A model generated the notes under the pieces. The model was not told the DNA's origin. It saw only the letters and a program-made list of their open reading frames with translations, and ran no database searches. Position numbers and translations under genes: made by a program. Source: a virus. From it: a stretch of 64,000 nucleotides of DNA. Below are positions 8,109 through 15,959 of this stretch, in pieces (the stretch's first letter is position 1; each line of letters starts with the position of its first letter). The DNA is taken from positions 1 through 64,000 of the IMG/VR virus record IMGVR_UViG_3300022602_000038; one strand, given 5' to 3'.

Positions 8109-8750
8109 ATGGAAGATGTATCATACACAGCAATACCGTTTAAAACACCAGGTTACATTTTAGGTGATTTAACAAATGAGCAATTAGCTCCTATTTGGGA
8201 TGAGGTCAACACTATACAAAATAGTATAGATATTCCTACAGTCGATAGTGAATTTGGAGGCAATGTAAATAAAGAAATCGGGTTAACCTTTAGTTTAAAA
8301 TATCAAGAACGTTTAATATTGCCTTATATTAAAAAATATTTACACGAGTATCCATTCTATAAATCAGATTTTGATATTAAAGATGATATAAGTAAAAAAA
8401 TCTCAATAAAAAGCGCAACCGTAAATTTTCAAGGCAAACATGACTTTCTTAATGCTAGAGCGTATCAAGGTATATTTCGTTATACAATTTGGTTAAGCAT
8501 ACTGGATTTTGTAGAACAAAAAAGAAAAAATATGTTTGGAGAAGATAATCCATACGATCCTAATAGTACTTTTGAACTTTCGTATGTAAATGTACTAGGT
8601 AATATAAGTAGTGTACCTATTCGTATCAATAAAACATTCGAAAATAAATTAATATTATATCCCTCTAAAATGAAGCATACCGTTTACCCTTATTATGTTA
8701 CTGATGGTTACAGAATTTCCGTTTCAGGTAATTTCATAATTAACCATTGA
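8109..8750 (+). CDS. Degenerate 2OG-Fe(II) oxygenase-like protein
   Basis: 213 residues. The C-terminal block LILYPSKMKHTVYPYYVTDG then YRISVSGNF matches the distal His and Arg strand pair of phage 2OG oxygenases (PF13759 type). The proximal HxD/HxH pair is not obvious: NFQGKHDFLNAR occupies the expected place and could supply only His and Asp in altered spacing. Either the enzyme uses a shifted motif or it is a non-catalytic relative. It begins a long rightward run of closely spaced genes. Confidence 0.55.
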   Translation: MEDVSYTAIPFKTPGYILGDLTNEQLAPIWDEVNTIQNSIDIPTVDSEFGGNVNKEIGLTFSLKYQERLILPYIKKYLHEYPFYKSDFDIKDDISKKISIKSATVNFQGKHDFLNARAYQGIFRYTIWLSILDFVEQKRKNMFGEDNPYDPNSTFELSYVNVLGNISSVPIRINKTFENKLILYPSKMKHTVYPYYVTDGYRISVSGNFIINH

Positions 8751-8787
8751 AATTAAATTAAATTAAAATTACAAGAATTTAAATACT

Positions 8788-9420
8788 ATGATTACATACA
8801 GTCCAGATTATCTTTACGCATTTGAAACAAATCATATCGATAATGCTCAGTTAATGAAGCGTTGTTTTAATATAGAAAGGAAACTCACACATACTCTACC
8901 TCCCGTAGAAAAGTCGTGGTTTGGTAACAAACCATCTGCATGGAATATGGAGTATAATCTCTTTACATTTCCGGTGCCTGAGCTTTATGAGTTATATGAA
9001 ACAATGCAAGAAAAGATATCTCCTTTGTTAGACTATAACAGATCTTACGCTCTTAAAAGCTGGATGAACATTTTTCGTAAAGGAGAAAATGTAAATCCAC
9101 ATCATCATTTTGAACCAGAGTTTGATGCTTGGCACGGCTTTTATTGTGTAAATGTGGGAAAAAACGCTTCCTATACTACTTATAAAATACCAGACGTTGA
9201 AAAAGAAATAGTAGTACCAAGTAAAAACGGGTTATTAGTTATTGGCCGTTCTAGAGACGACAGGCATTGGAGCTCCGTTTGGGAAGACGATACTCAACCT
9301 CGTATAACACTTGCTTTTGATATATGCCCAATCGATACATTAATACCTGAAGAAGAAAACGGTAGTTTTAGAAATTGTAAAATGAATTTTTTTTTACCTT
9401 TTAAGCACAGTAAAAGGTAA
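8788..9420 (+). CDS. 2OG-Fe(II) oxygenase-like protein
   Basis: 210 residues. SWMNIFRKGENVNPHHHFEP (His105-107) is the metal-binding strand seen in cyanophage-type 2OG oxygenases, with a distal His near RHWSS and Arg in QPRITLAFDI. No signal peptide. It follows the 8109 gene by 37 bp and is a diverged member of the same broad fold, so the two may act together. The substrate is unknown. Confidence 0.65.
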   Translation: MITYSPDYLYAFETNHIDNAQLMKRCFNIERKLTHTLPPVEKSWFGNKPSAWNMEYNLFTFPVPELYELYETMQEKISPLLDYNRSYALKSWMNIFRKGENVNPHHHFEPEFDAWHGFYCVNVGKNASYTTYKIPDVEKEIVVPSKNGLLVIGRSRDDRHWSSVWEDDTQPRITLAFDICPIDTLIPEEENGSFRNCKMNFFLPFKHSKR

Positions 9421-9448
9421 GCTCTGCTTAGATCAATGTATGTAAAAG

Positions 9449-9934
9449 ATGAGTCCCGAACTACAAGATAAACTTTACAGTAAATATCCAAAAATATTTG
9501 CTGATAAAGATAAAAGCATGCAAGAGAGTTGTATGTGTTGGGGCATCGAGACGCCTGATGATTGGTATGACATTATTGATACATTGTGTCACGCTTTAAC
9601 TTATACCTATACTACATATCTGGATATAGATAAAGAGGATGCAGAGCGCTTAGGTATAAAACCAGTTAGATATAGAGATGAAGATAGCTACATTTATAGC
9701 GTAGAGTGTCCGCAGGTAATAGCTGAACAAGTGAAAGAGAAGTACGGTACGTTACGCTTTTATTATCGTTTAGAGTATAATGCGGATACAAAATATTTGT
9801 TAGAAACTAAAAAATATCCGCATTTGATAAACTTAAATACGGCTTTTCATAATTATGTTGACGGAGTGATACATTACGCTGAAGTAGTAACAGAAAGAAA
9901 AAATGAACAAAAAACAGATAGTTATTACAACTGA
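9449..9934 (+). CDS. Hypothetical phage protein (VKEKYGTLRFYY family)
   Basis: 161 residues with ESCMCWGIETPDDWYDIIDTL near the N-terminus and EQVKEKYGTLRFYYRLEY in the middle. I recognise this combination from uncharacterised proteins of many phages. The Cys-x-Cys-Trp and the Trp-Tyr-Asp cluster are striking, but no catalytic motif is clear. The 3' end overlaps the next gene by 32 bp in another frame. Confidence 0.65.
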   Translation: MSPELQDKLYSKYPKIFADKDKSMQESCMCWGIETPDDWYDIIDTLCHALTYTYTTYLDIDKEDAERLGIKPVRYRDEDSYIYSVECPQVIAEQVKEKYGTLRFYYRLEYNADTKYLLETKKYPHLINLNTAFHNYVDGVIHYAEVVTERKNEQKTDSYYN

Positions 9935-10526
9935 AGAGTGGTTGAAGTTGCCTCGCTCTGAAAAGGTACCTTGTAAATGGTACTGGCCTACTGGCTGGTA
10001 TGAAGCACCTTTTGCTATGATGATGAACGACTGGGATAACTGGGAAAAGCATATTAAGAAAGAATATCCTGTTCAGTATTGGTTAAGAGAAAACTTTCAA
10101 TACACATTTAGACAATTATATCGTACTGTTAAAGGGTTAAAGCGTTACATTATTAACCCTCGCCGCAGAATGCGTAAAGCTGTATTCCCAGTACAGTATA
10201 TGGACCTGGTTGAACTTGTACCGCATTTTCACTTTCAAGCTATTATTGAGTTTGTAGAAGTAGAAAAGACATTTGAAGTAACAGACTGGTCTGAGGAAAG
10301 TATATCTGAAAAAGGAAAAAAACTTAAAGAGTTATACAACTATGTTAAGTACGAACGACCGTTTTTATTAGAAAAGCTTAGTATGGCTTATGAAAAGGTA
10401 GAAATAACTATTGAATATGATCCGAATCGTTATGATAGAGTAGATGTAATAAATAAAGAGATTAAGGATAGAGATACTGAACTATGTATATGGGTAATAC
10501 AAAATAGAGATATACTTTGGACATAA
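9903..10526 (+). CDS. Hypothetical protein
   Basis: 207 residues, rich in Trp, Tyr and charged residues. The N-terminal KWYWPTGWYEAPFAMMMNDW is followed by a basic middle (NPRRRMRKAVFP) and an acidic helical C-terminus. I cannot assign a family. It overlaps the preceding gene by 32 bp, longer than usual here. An internal start is possible, but the N-terminal residues look like coding sequence. Confidence 0.6.
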   Translation: MNKKQIVITTEEWLKLPRSEKVPCKWYWPTGWYEAPFAMMMNDWDNWEKHIKKEYPVQYWLRENFQYTFRQLYRTVKGLKRYIINPRRRMRKAVFPVQYMDLVELVPHFHFQAIIEFVEVEKTFEVTDWSEESISEKGKKLKELYNYVKYERPFLLEKLSMAYEKVEITIEYDPNRYDRVDVINKEIKDRDTELCIWVIQNRDILWT

Positions 10527-10565
10527 CTTACTTGAATTTTATTAAAAATATTACATAATAATAAT

Positions 10566-10694
10566 ATGCACTTACTTGGTATAGTTTTTATTGTAGTACT
10601 TGGATTACTAGCAATATTAGCTATTATATTCCTTACACTACTAGGTAATGATGCTATATTAAAAAAATTAAGAGACGAAGGGTTTTTTGATTAA
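10566..10694 (+). CDS. Single-span membrane microprotein
   Basis: 42 residues: MHLLGIVFIVVLGLLAILAI starts one long hydrophobic helix, followed by a short charged tail LKKLRDEGFFD. Fits between flanking genes with 39 and 12 bp gaps. TTGAAT upstream could belong to an early-type promoter. Role unknown. Confidence 0.55.
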   Translation: MHLLGIVFIVVLGLLAILAIIFLTLLGNDAILKKLRDEGFFD

Positions 10695-10706
10695 AATAAA
10701 TCCCAA

Positions 10707-11123
10707 ATGAAAAGCAAGAAAAAAAATAAGAATTTAACAAGTAATACTTCTACTGAAGATCTTAATACAGCTGTAATCATGTATGTTAAAGATATAGTTG
10801 ATTGTATAAAAGAACATGATTATACCTTAGACATTGATATAGATACTGTTGAAATGGCTAATGTAAAAGAAACTGAAATAGCAAATGGAGCTGTTATTAC
10901 TACTCAATTAGGGGCAGTAGCAGTGATGCCTGATTTTGTTAAACGAAACGCAAAAGCCTGTATAGTTAAATTAGGAGAAATAAGTCGTTTATATAAAGAA
11001 GGTTTTGATGAAGAGTTTATAGACACTAAAGGACAGATATATGGTAGCCTTATGTCTTTTAATGAAAAGAATGTAAAAGCGCTTGGTTATTATCTAACTC
11101 ATAAAATAGATTTCAATGAGTAA
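10707..11123 (+). CDS. Hypothetical protein
   Basis: 138 residues: a Lys/Asn-rich N-terminal tail, then an alpha/beta-looking body (TAVIMYVKDIVDCIKEHDYT, DIDIDTVEMANV). No motif recognised. Its end overlaps the start of the 11116 gene by 8 bp, indicating co-translation. Confidence 0.6.
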   Translation: MKSKKKNKNLTSNTSTEDLNTAVIMYVKDIVDCIKEHDYTLDIDIDTVEMANVKETEIANGAVITTQLGAVAVMPDFVKRNAKACIVKLGEISRLYKEGFDEEFIDTKGQIYGSLMSFNEKNVKALGYYLTHKIDFNE

Positions 11124-11628
11124 TAGAAGGACAACAAAACATTGGACTGCTACTTGTGCAGAATCGTACCCTGAAGAAGGGCCAGATGCACGCAAAGCTG
11201 AGCTTGCTGTATTAGATTACATTATCAAAAATAAAAGACTAGACGAACAAGTTAAAGACTTTGAAGCTGATAGAGATTATCAAATAAAAGGTTATGATTT
11301 ACAATATAAACATCATGTTATTGATGTAAAGAACAATCTTAAGAACGGTTTCTTTGCAGTAGAAGTGTTCAAATACAGTGAAGAACAAGACGAGTATTAT
11401 AACGGGTGGATAAGAGATCCTAATAAAGAAACTACTCTATACTGGCATTATGGTTTAAGTACTGGCAAAATGGCATTATACAATAGAAATAAAATGGTAG
11501 AGTATCTTAAAAGTCAAAATAAATATAAATGGGAAGACAGAAACAACTTAAAAGAATCTACAGACGGAGATTTATTAGCTTGGTTTTCTTTATCTTATTT
11601 ACCTAACTTTATTAAAACAACTTTATAA
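11116..11628 (+). CDS. Possible PD-(D/E)XK-type nuclease-fold protein
   Basis: 170 residues. The segment DYQIKGYDLQYKHHVIDVKN followed by NLKNGFFAVEVFKY has the Asp...hydrophobic-Asp-x-Lys arrangement typical of PD-(D/E)XK folds, and an early Glu in ARKAELAVLDYI could complete the site. A Trp/Tyr-rich C-terminus follows. This is pattern recognition only; other restriction-endonuclease-like or unrelated folds are possible. It overlaps neighbours by 8 bp and 1 bp. Confidence 0.45.
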   Translation: MSNRRTTKHWTATCAESYPEEGPDARKAELAVLDYIIKNKRLDEQVKDFEADRDYQIKGYDLQYKHHVIDVKNNLKNGFFAVEVFKYSEEQDEYYNGWIRDPNKETTLYWHYGLSTGKMALYNRNKMVEYLKSQNKYKWEDRNNLKESTDGDLLAWFSLSYLPNFIKTTL

Positions 11629-12404
11629 TGAGTACAGTAACAGTTAATTACGCTTTTGATCCTATATCTAACCCAGAATCAAGTACACTTCGTAAGGAAG
11701 TGTATGATATTGCTTTTTTGGAGCCTGTTAGTGCATATAAATACATACAAGAGAGGAGAGATGATATAGAATATATATTCTGCCCCGCTTTTGCAGATTA
11801 CTGTAAAAATGCTTATTTTATATTAGCTCCTTACAACATAAAAGTTGTACCTATTGTTGAAACTGGTCAAGTAGCTCTAGAAGGATTACTAGCAAAAAAT
11901 GCAAAGTTAATTAATTCTTTACTTTATAATAGAACAAAACCTAATGATTCTAATCCTTTCCTTGTTACATTAAATTCCCCGAGAATTGTATTTTGGGCAA
12001 ATGAGTCTGTATATGCAGAATCTATACCTGTATTTTTAGACTCCTCTCCTCATATAGCAAATACTAACCACATACCTGGCACTTTTGATATAGGCAAATG
12101 GGTACGCCCTGTAGATTTTTCTTTTGAAATAGTAGATCCTAGTAAACCTATAGTTATTAATAGAGGGGATCCTTTATTTTGTATAAGATTTAGAACTAAG
12201 GATAATTCTAAAGTAATCTTAAAAAGACAAAGATATGATGAACCTTTGTGTAACGCAATAAGCAATTGTGTTAATGTAAAAAAAATGTTACACAACAAAC
12301 CATTGTCTTTTTTATATGACTTAGCTGCACCATATTTTAAAATGACTAAATTCGGGGTAAAAGAAAAGAAGTGTCCTTTTAAGTGGCTACATAAAGATAA
12401 GTAA
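11628..12404 (+). CDS. Hypothetical protein, same family as the 42866 gene
   Basis: 258 residues. The segments IEYIFCPAFADYCKNAYFI and PVDFSFEIVDPSKPIVINRG then DPLFCIRF correspond to IIRCPGIRTVQNTGYIVPL and GRTFIKAGTPLLQIIPL in the 42866 protein, so both are one family, similar in layout to DUF6065 proteins I know from marine phages. Both copies sit near 2OG-oxygenase genes, hinting at a shared pathway. Biochemical role unknown. Start overlaps the preceding stop by 1 bp (TAATG). Confidence 0.6.
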   Translation: MSTVTVNYAFDPISNPESSTLRKEVYDIAFLEPVSAYKYIQERRDDIEYIFCPAFADYCKNAYFILAPYNIKVVPIVETGQVALEGLLAKNAKLINSLLYNRTKPNDSNPFLVTLNSPRIVFWANESVYAESIPVFLDSSPHIANTNHIPGTFDIGKWVRPVDFSFEIVDPSKPIVINRGDPLFCIRFRTKDNSKVILKRQRYDEPLCNAISNCVNVKKMLHNKPLSFLYDLAAPYFKMTKFGVKEKKCPFKWLHKDK

Positions 12405-12409
12405 AGTAA

Positions 12410-12763
12410 ATGTCCAATGTATTAGATTATGTAAAAACTCTTCGTAAAGCAGGAGAAAAAGTCACTAATACTAATCCTAATAGTGATACTAGCTTACTTA
12501 AATTAGAGCTAATAGAGTATTATAAAAATAATATAACTAAAGCACAAGAGTTAGTCAAAAGCATAGAAGAAAACAATACACCTATGCAATCTACTAATCA
12601 TTCTCTTCATTATAATGCTGCAGTTATAGCTATACGAGGATATTCTGTACCTACTTTAACTAAACATTCAAATACACCAGTTATTGTTGATACTCAAACA
12701 GAATTGGAAAAACTAAAAAGCCAAGGGTGGGTACCATTAATATCTACAAATACCAGTAAATAA
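12410..12763 (+). CDS. Hypothetical protein
   Basis: 117 residues, with a helical N-terminal half (SLLKLELIEYYKNNITKAQE) and a beta-like C-terminal half containing VPTLTKHSNTPVIVD and QGWVPLIST. No family recognised. Spaced 5 bp from both neighbours, so part of the same operon. Confidence 0.6.
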   Translation: MSNVLDYVKTLRKAGEKVTNTNPNSDTSLLKLELIEYYKNNITKAQELVKSIEENNTPMQSTNHSLHYNAAVIAIRGYSVPTLTKHSNTPVIVDTQTELEKLKSQGWVPLISTNTSK

Positions 12764-12767
12764 TAAT

Positions 12768-13286
12768 ATGGATTCATTTTACTCTCCCTATATTAATAAT
12801 AATACTTCTGGTCAAAGTAATAATGCATTTTTAGTACAAGATTCTTTATCTGCTTGCCTGCCAACTATATATATGCCAGTAAGTAGTATTAAAGTAGTAT
12901 ATGAATACAGTCAATGGGCGGGGTTAAGTGGTATTAACTTTTCCAAAGAAGACACAGTTGCATTACAAGGTTATATTAACGATATTAATAACAACACGTT
13001 TGATTGGTCATCAAATATAATTTATGTAAGTTTTAAATCCGATACAAATATGTATTGGGTGCGTTATAATTACGTTCAGTTTTATGCTGCAGTAAGTGCG
13101 GGACTTTCAGCTGTACCTGTAATAGTAGTTAATTCAATATATGACGATATTTATAATAGAGTTTTAGAGCCAGGAGCTGCCGAAACAATAACTTTATTTA
13201 ACAAAAATACTGCCTCCAATAATTTTAATATACAACATATTATACCCCCACCTTCTAATTCAACGAGAAGATACGTTAGTAATTAA
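12768..13286 (+). CDS. Hypothetical protein
   Basis: 172 residues, Asn/Ser/Tyr-rich and beta-leaning. It lacks a signal peptide, and its composition resembles phage structural proteins. No family identified. It ends 49 bp before the halogenase gene, a gap that contains the halogenase's TAAGTA box. Confidence 0.55.
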   Translation: MDSFYSPYINNNTSGQSNNAFLVQDSLSACLPTIYMPVSSIKVVYEYSQWAGLSGINFSKEDTVALQGYINDINNNTFDWSSNIIYVSFKSDTNMYWVRYNYVQFYAAVSAGLSAVPVIVVNSIYDDIYNRVLEPGAAETITLFNKNTASNNFNIQHIIPPPSNSTRRYVSN

Positions 13287-13320
13287 TGTTTACTACTAAT
13301 TGATATATTAAAGGGTAAAG

Positions 13321-13326
13321 TAAGTA
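13321..13326 (+). promoter_or_regulatory. Late-type promoter core (TAAGTA)
   Basis: AGTAAGTA ends 9 nt before the halogenase ATG at 13336. Confidence 0.4.
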
Positions 13327-13335
13327 GTACTTATA

Positions 13336-14805
13336 ATGAGTACTGATAACAGGAAAAAAATAGTTATTGTTGGTGGTGGAACTGCAGGTTATATTGCAGC
13401 TCTTGTTTTAAAGGTTAGATTTCCTGGTATTAATATTACTATAATTAAATCGGAGCAAATCGGTATAGTTGGAGTCGGGGAAGGTAGTACTGAGCATTGG
13501 AATGAATTTATGAAATTTATCAATGTAAGTAATATTGATATAATTAAACACTGTAATGCTACATATAAGGGCGGTATAATGTATAAAAATTGGACCGATA
13601 AGGATTATTTGCATTCAGTGCAAGAGCCTTATGCAGGTGTGTTAGACGGGTATTCGTGTTATTATTCTAAGTTAATATGTGACGAGGCCGACTCTATAGA
13701 ATTTTCTAAAAAATCTTGGTGGAGCAATCGCCATGATATTTCATGTCTAGAGCAACTAAACAAGCCAATAGCGTATCAGTACCATTTTGATACATACAAG
13801 CTTAATAATTTTTTAAATGAAATAGCAATAAAAAAAGACATAGAAATTATTGAAGATGAAATAAAAGATGTAATTTTAAATGAAAACGGAGAAATTAAAA
13901 AATTAATAGGTAATAAAAAAGAATATGTATATAACTTTTATGTTGACTGTACAGGCTTTAAGAGACTTCTTATAACTAAACTTGGTGCAAAATGGCGGAG
14001 CTTTAGTAAACATTTAAAAATGAAAGCTGCTATTACTTTCAATACTGAAAAGGATGAAAACTATAACTTGTGGACAGCAACAACGGCATTAGACTATGGA
14101 TGGATGTTTACTATACCCACTCAAGAGAAAAACGGTAACGGTTACGTATTTGATAAAGATTACATAAGTGCAGATGATGCAAAATTAGAAGTTGAAAAAT
14201 TACTAGGTAAAGAAATAAAAATCAATAAATCATTTACTTTTGATCCTGGCATGTTAGATAGGGTTTGGATAAAAAATTGCGTCGCAATTGGTCTAAGTTC
14301 TAGTTTTATTGAACCATTAGAAGCAACCAGTATAGGTACAAGTATACAACAATCATTTCTGTTAATGCACAGGTTAATTAACTATCAGCAAAATGTAATT
14401 GATTCTTATAATAATTCAGTTACATCTATAGTTGAACAAATCCAAGAGTATGTTGCATTACATTATGTAACTAAAAAAAATAATAGTATCTTTTGGAAAG
14501 ATATGCAAAATATAGAGTTACCAAACGGATTAAATGATAAATTAAAGTACTGGCAACATAAATTACCGATTAGAGAGGATTTTTCCAACGGATCCACTCT
14601 TAGAATGTTTAATGTTGCAAATTATATACTTGTTTTGCAAGGATTGGGATTATTTAATAAAGAGAGTATTATTAAAGAATACTATTCTTTACCTTTAAAA
14701 ACTAAAGAAAAAGTAGCTAAAGATTTAAATCTACTTAAAACAATTGAACAGAATTTAAATACAATTACTCATAAACAATTAATAGAAACAATTAAAAACA
14801 GCTAA
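13336..14805 (+). CDS. Tryptophan-halogenase-family flavoenzyme
   Basis: 489 residues (family about 500-540). FAD dinucleotide motif GGGTAG at 13-18 after strand IVIV; GVGEGSTEHW at 46-55 matches the family GVGE-x-T block; Lys78 in TYKGGIMYKNW lies where PrnA has catalytic Lys79; SSFIEPLEATSIG contains the conserved glutamate region. The family signature WxWxIP is here W256-M-F-T-I-P, with Phe for the second Trp. Halogenases chlorinate or brominate aromatic substrates with FADH2, O2 and halide. No flavin reductase is nearby, so host reductases would be needed. The altered motif leaves the substrate, and even halogenation, uncertain. Confidence 0.85.
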   Translation: MSTDNRKKIVIVGGGTAGYIAALVLKVRFPGINITIIKSEQIGIVGVGEGSTEHWNEFMKFINVSNIDIIKHCNATYKGGIMYKNWTDKDYLHSVQEPYAGVLDGYSCYYSKLICDEADSIEFSKKSWWSNRHDISCLEQLNKPIAYQYHFDTYKLNNFLNEIAIKKDIEIIEDEIKDVILNENGEIKKLIGNKKEYVYNFYVDCTGFKRLLITKLGAKWRSFSKHLKMKAAITFNTEKDENYNLWTATTALDYGWMFTIPTQEKNGNGYVFDKDYISADDAKLEVEKLLGKEIKINKSFTFDPGMLDRVWIKNCVAIGLSSSFIEPLEATSIGTSIQQSFLLMHRLINYQQNVIDSYNNSVTSIVEQIQEYVALHYVTKKNNSIFWKDMQNIELPNGLNDKLKYWQHKLPIREDFSNGSTLRMFNVANYILVLQGLGLFNKESIIKEYYSLPLKTKEKVAKDLNLLKTIEQNLNTITHKQLIETIKNS

Positions 14806-14812
14806 ATAAATA
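14805..14812 (+). promoter_or_regulatory. Late-type promoter AATAAATA
   Basis: NATAAATA variant ending 9 nt before ATG 14822, overlapping the halogenase stop region. Confidence 0.45.
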
Positions 14813-14821
14813 ATATCAATT

Positions 14822-15028
14822 ATGAACTTAGTTGCAAAATCTCCAAGTAGAAAAGAAACAATCAGCTGGGCAGATGCTTCTATCTCACAAAGATATTTAA
14901 CTGAGGCGCCAGCATTAAACGACTTAGTTGGTACCCCAACTGCTTTAGCAGCCGCATGGCAAGAAGTGCTTAATAAGGATGGTGGTACTTACTGCACTAA
15001 CGATTGGGTAGTTGTAGTAGAAAGCTAA
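14822..15028 (+). CDS. Hypothetical small protein
   Basis: 68 residues, no membrane segment. An Ala-rich helix (TPTALAAAWQEVLNKDGG) sits between a polar N-terminus and NDWVVVVES. Not recognised. Late-type box upstream. It precedes a hydroxylase gene that seems to have its own promoter. Confidence 0.55.
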   Translation: MNLVAKSPSRKETISWADASISQRYLTEAPALNDLVGTPTALAAAWQEVLNKDGGTYCTNDWVVVVES

Positions 15029-15037
15029 AGAAATAGC

Positions 15038-15069
15038 TTGACTAAAGTTAAAGTGCCTTTATATATAAT
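15038..15069 (+). promoter_or_regulatory. Possible sigma70-like promoter
   Basis: TTGACT (15038-15043) with TATATA/TATAAT (15062-15069) at roughly 18-20 nt spacing. The -10 lies only a few nt before ATG 15072, so the mRNA would be leaderless or the box assignment is off. Confidence 0.35.
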
Positions 15070-15071
15070 AT

Positions 15072-15659
15072 ATGTGGTACTTAAATACAGAAGAAAACTA
15101 TCAAGAAGCATGGTGGCAGGTGTTTAATGTAAATGAATGTAAAGAAATTATAAAACTCGGTACCAAAATAGGTTTACAACCGGCTAAAGTTGAAGTTATT
15201 AAGTCTGTACCTAGTAAAGTTGATGAGAATATAAGGAACAGTCTTATTACTTGGCTTAAACCTAACGAATTACCAGAGTATAAATGGATTTTTGAAAAAT
15301 GTGGGGAAGCTGTTGAAAAAGCAAACAAAACAGTTTTTCAATATGATCTAGATTATATAGAATTATTTCAATTCACTACATATACACCAGAGCATCCATA
15401 TTATGGTAAACATATTGATGTTATGCAAAAAACTAGAAGTAAGCCAAGAAAATTAAGCTTTACAATACAGTTATCAGATACTAATGACTATACTGGTGGA
15501 GACTTATTAGTTTACAGTCAAGCCAATCCTAAACCTTCTAATAGAACACAAGGTGTAATGAACTTGTTCCCTTCTCATGCATTACATGAAGTAACGCCTG
15601 TTACTTCTGGTACTCGTTATTCGTTAGTTGGTTGGGTTTGTGGACCTAAACTTAAGTAA
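15072..15659 (+). CDS. PKHD-type 2OG-Fe(II) hydroxylase
   Basis: 195 residues. Iron ligands H114-I-D116 and H172 (ALHEV) and 2OG-binding R182 (GTRYSLVGW) are all present in the order and spacing of PiuC/PKHD hydroxylases; LSFTIQLSDTNDYTGGDLLV is the family core. It appears catalytically intact, and such phage enzymes are thought to hydroxylate proteins or small molecules. It is one of seven 2OG-type loci in the window. Confidence 0.85.
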   Translation: MWYLNTEENYQEAWWQVFNVNECKEIIKLGTKIGLQPAKVEVIKSVPSKVDENIRNSLITWLKPNELPEYKWIFEKCGEAVEKANKTVFQYDLDYIELFQFTTYTPEHPYYGKHIDVMQKTRSKPRKLSFTIQLSDTNDYTGGDLLVYSQANPKPSNRTQGVMNLFPSHALHEVTPVTSGTRYSLVGWVCGPKLK

Positions 15660-15702
15660 AATAGTAGTTGCCTTTAACTCTAAAAGTTAACATTATTACT
15701 GT

Positions 15703-15894
15703 ATGAAATCCATTAATCATACACCTGAATTAGTTTATCAACTTAACCGTTTAAGTAATATTGCTAAAGAAGTTGCTTATGCTAAGGATGAAACCGAAGC
15801 AGAGTATCTTACAATAAACTATCTACGTCCGTTACTTGTTGAGACTGAAGCTTTTTTAAATAATATTAAGAGCTCTAGAAACTTCCAGCTATAA
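15703..15894 (+). CDS. Hypothetical small helical protein
   Basis: 63 residues, helical throughout (LNRLSNIAKEVAYAKDETEA). Upstream AGTTGCC...TTAACATTATT resembles the early-type promoters. A 9-bp inverted repeat CCAGCTATA/TATAGCTGG (15884-15906) spans the stop codon and might terminate or protect the mRNA. It lacks a T-run. Confidence 0.5.
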   Translation: MKSINHTPELVYQLNRLSNIAKEVAYAKDETEAEYLTINYLRPLLVETEAFLNNIKSSRNFQL

Positions 15895-15943
15895 AATTAT
15901 AGCTGGATTTAACTTTATAACTACTTTATTTACATCTATTTGT

Positions 15944-15951
15944 TATAAATA
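15944..15951 (+). promoter_or_regulatory. Exact T4-type late promoter TATAAATA
   Basis: TATAAATA ends 8 nt before ATG 15960 of the VWA/MoxR pair. Confidence 0.55.
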
Positions 15952-15959
15952 TATAACAC

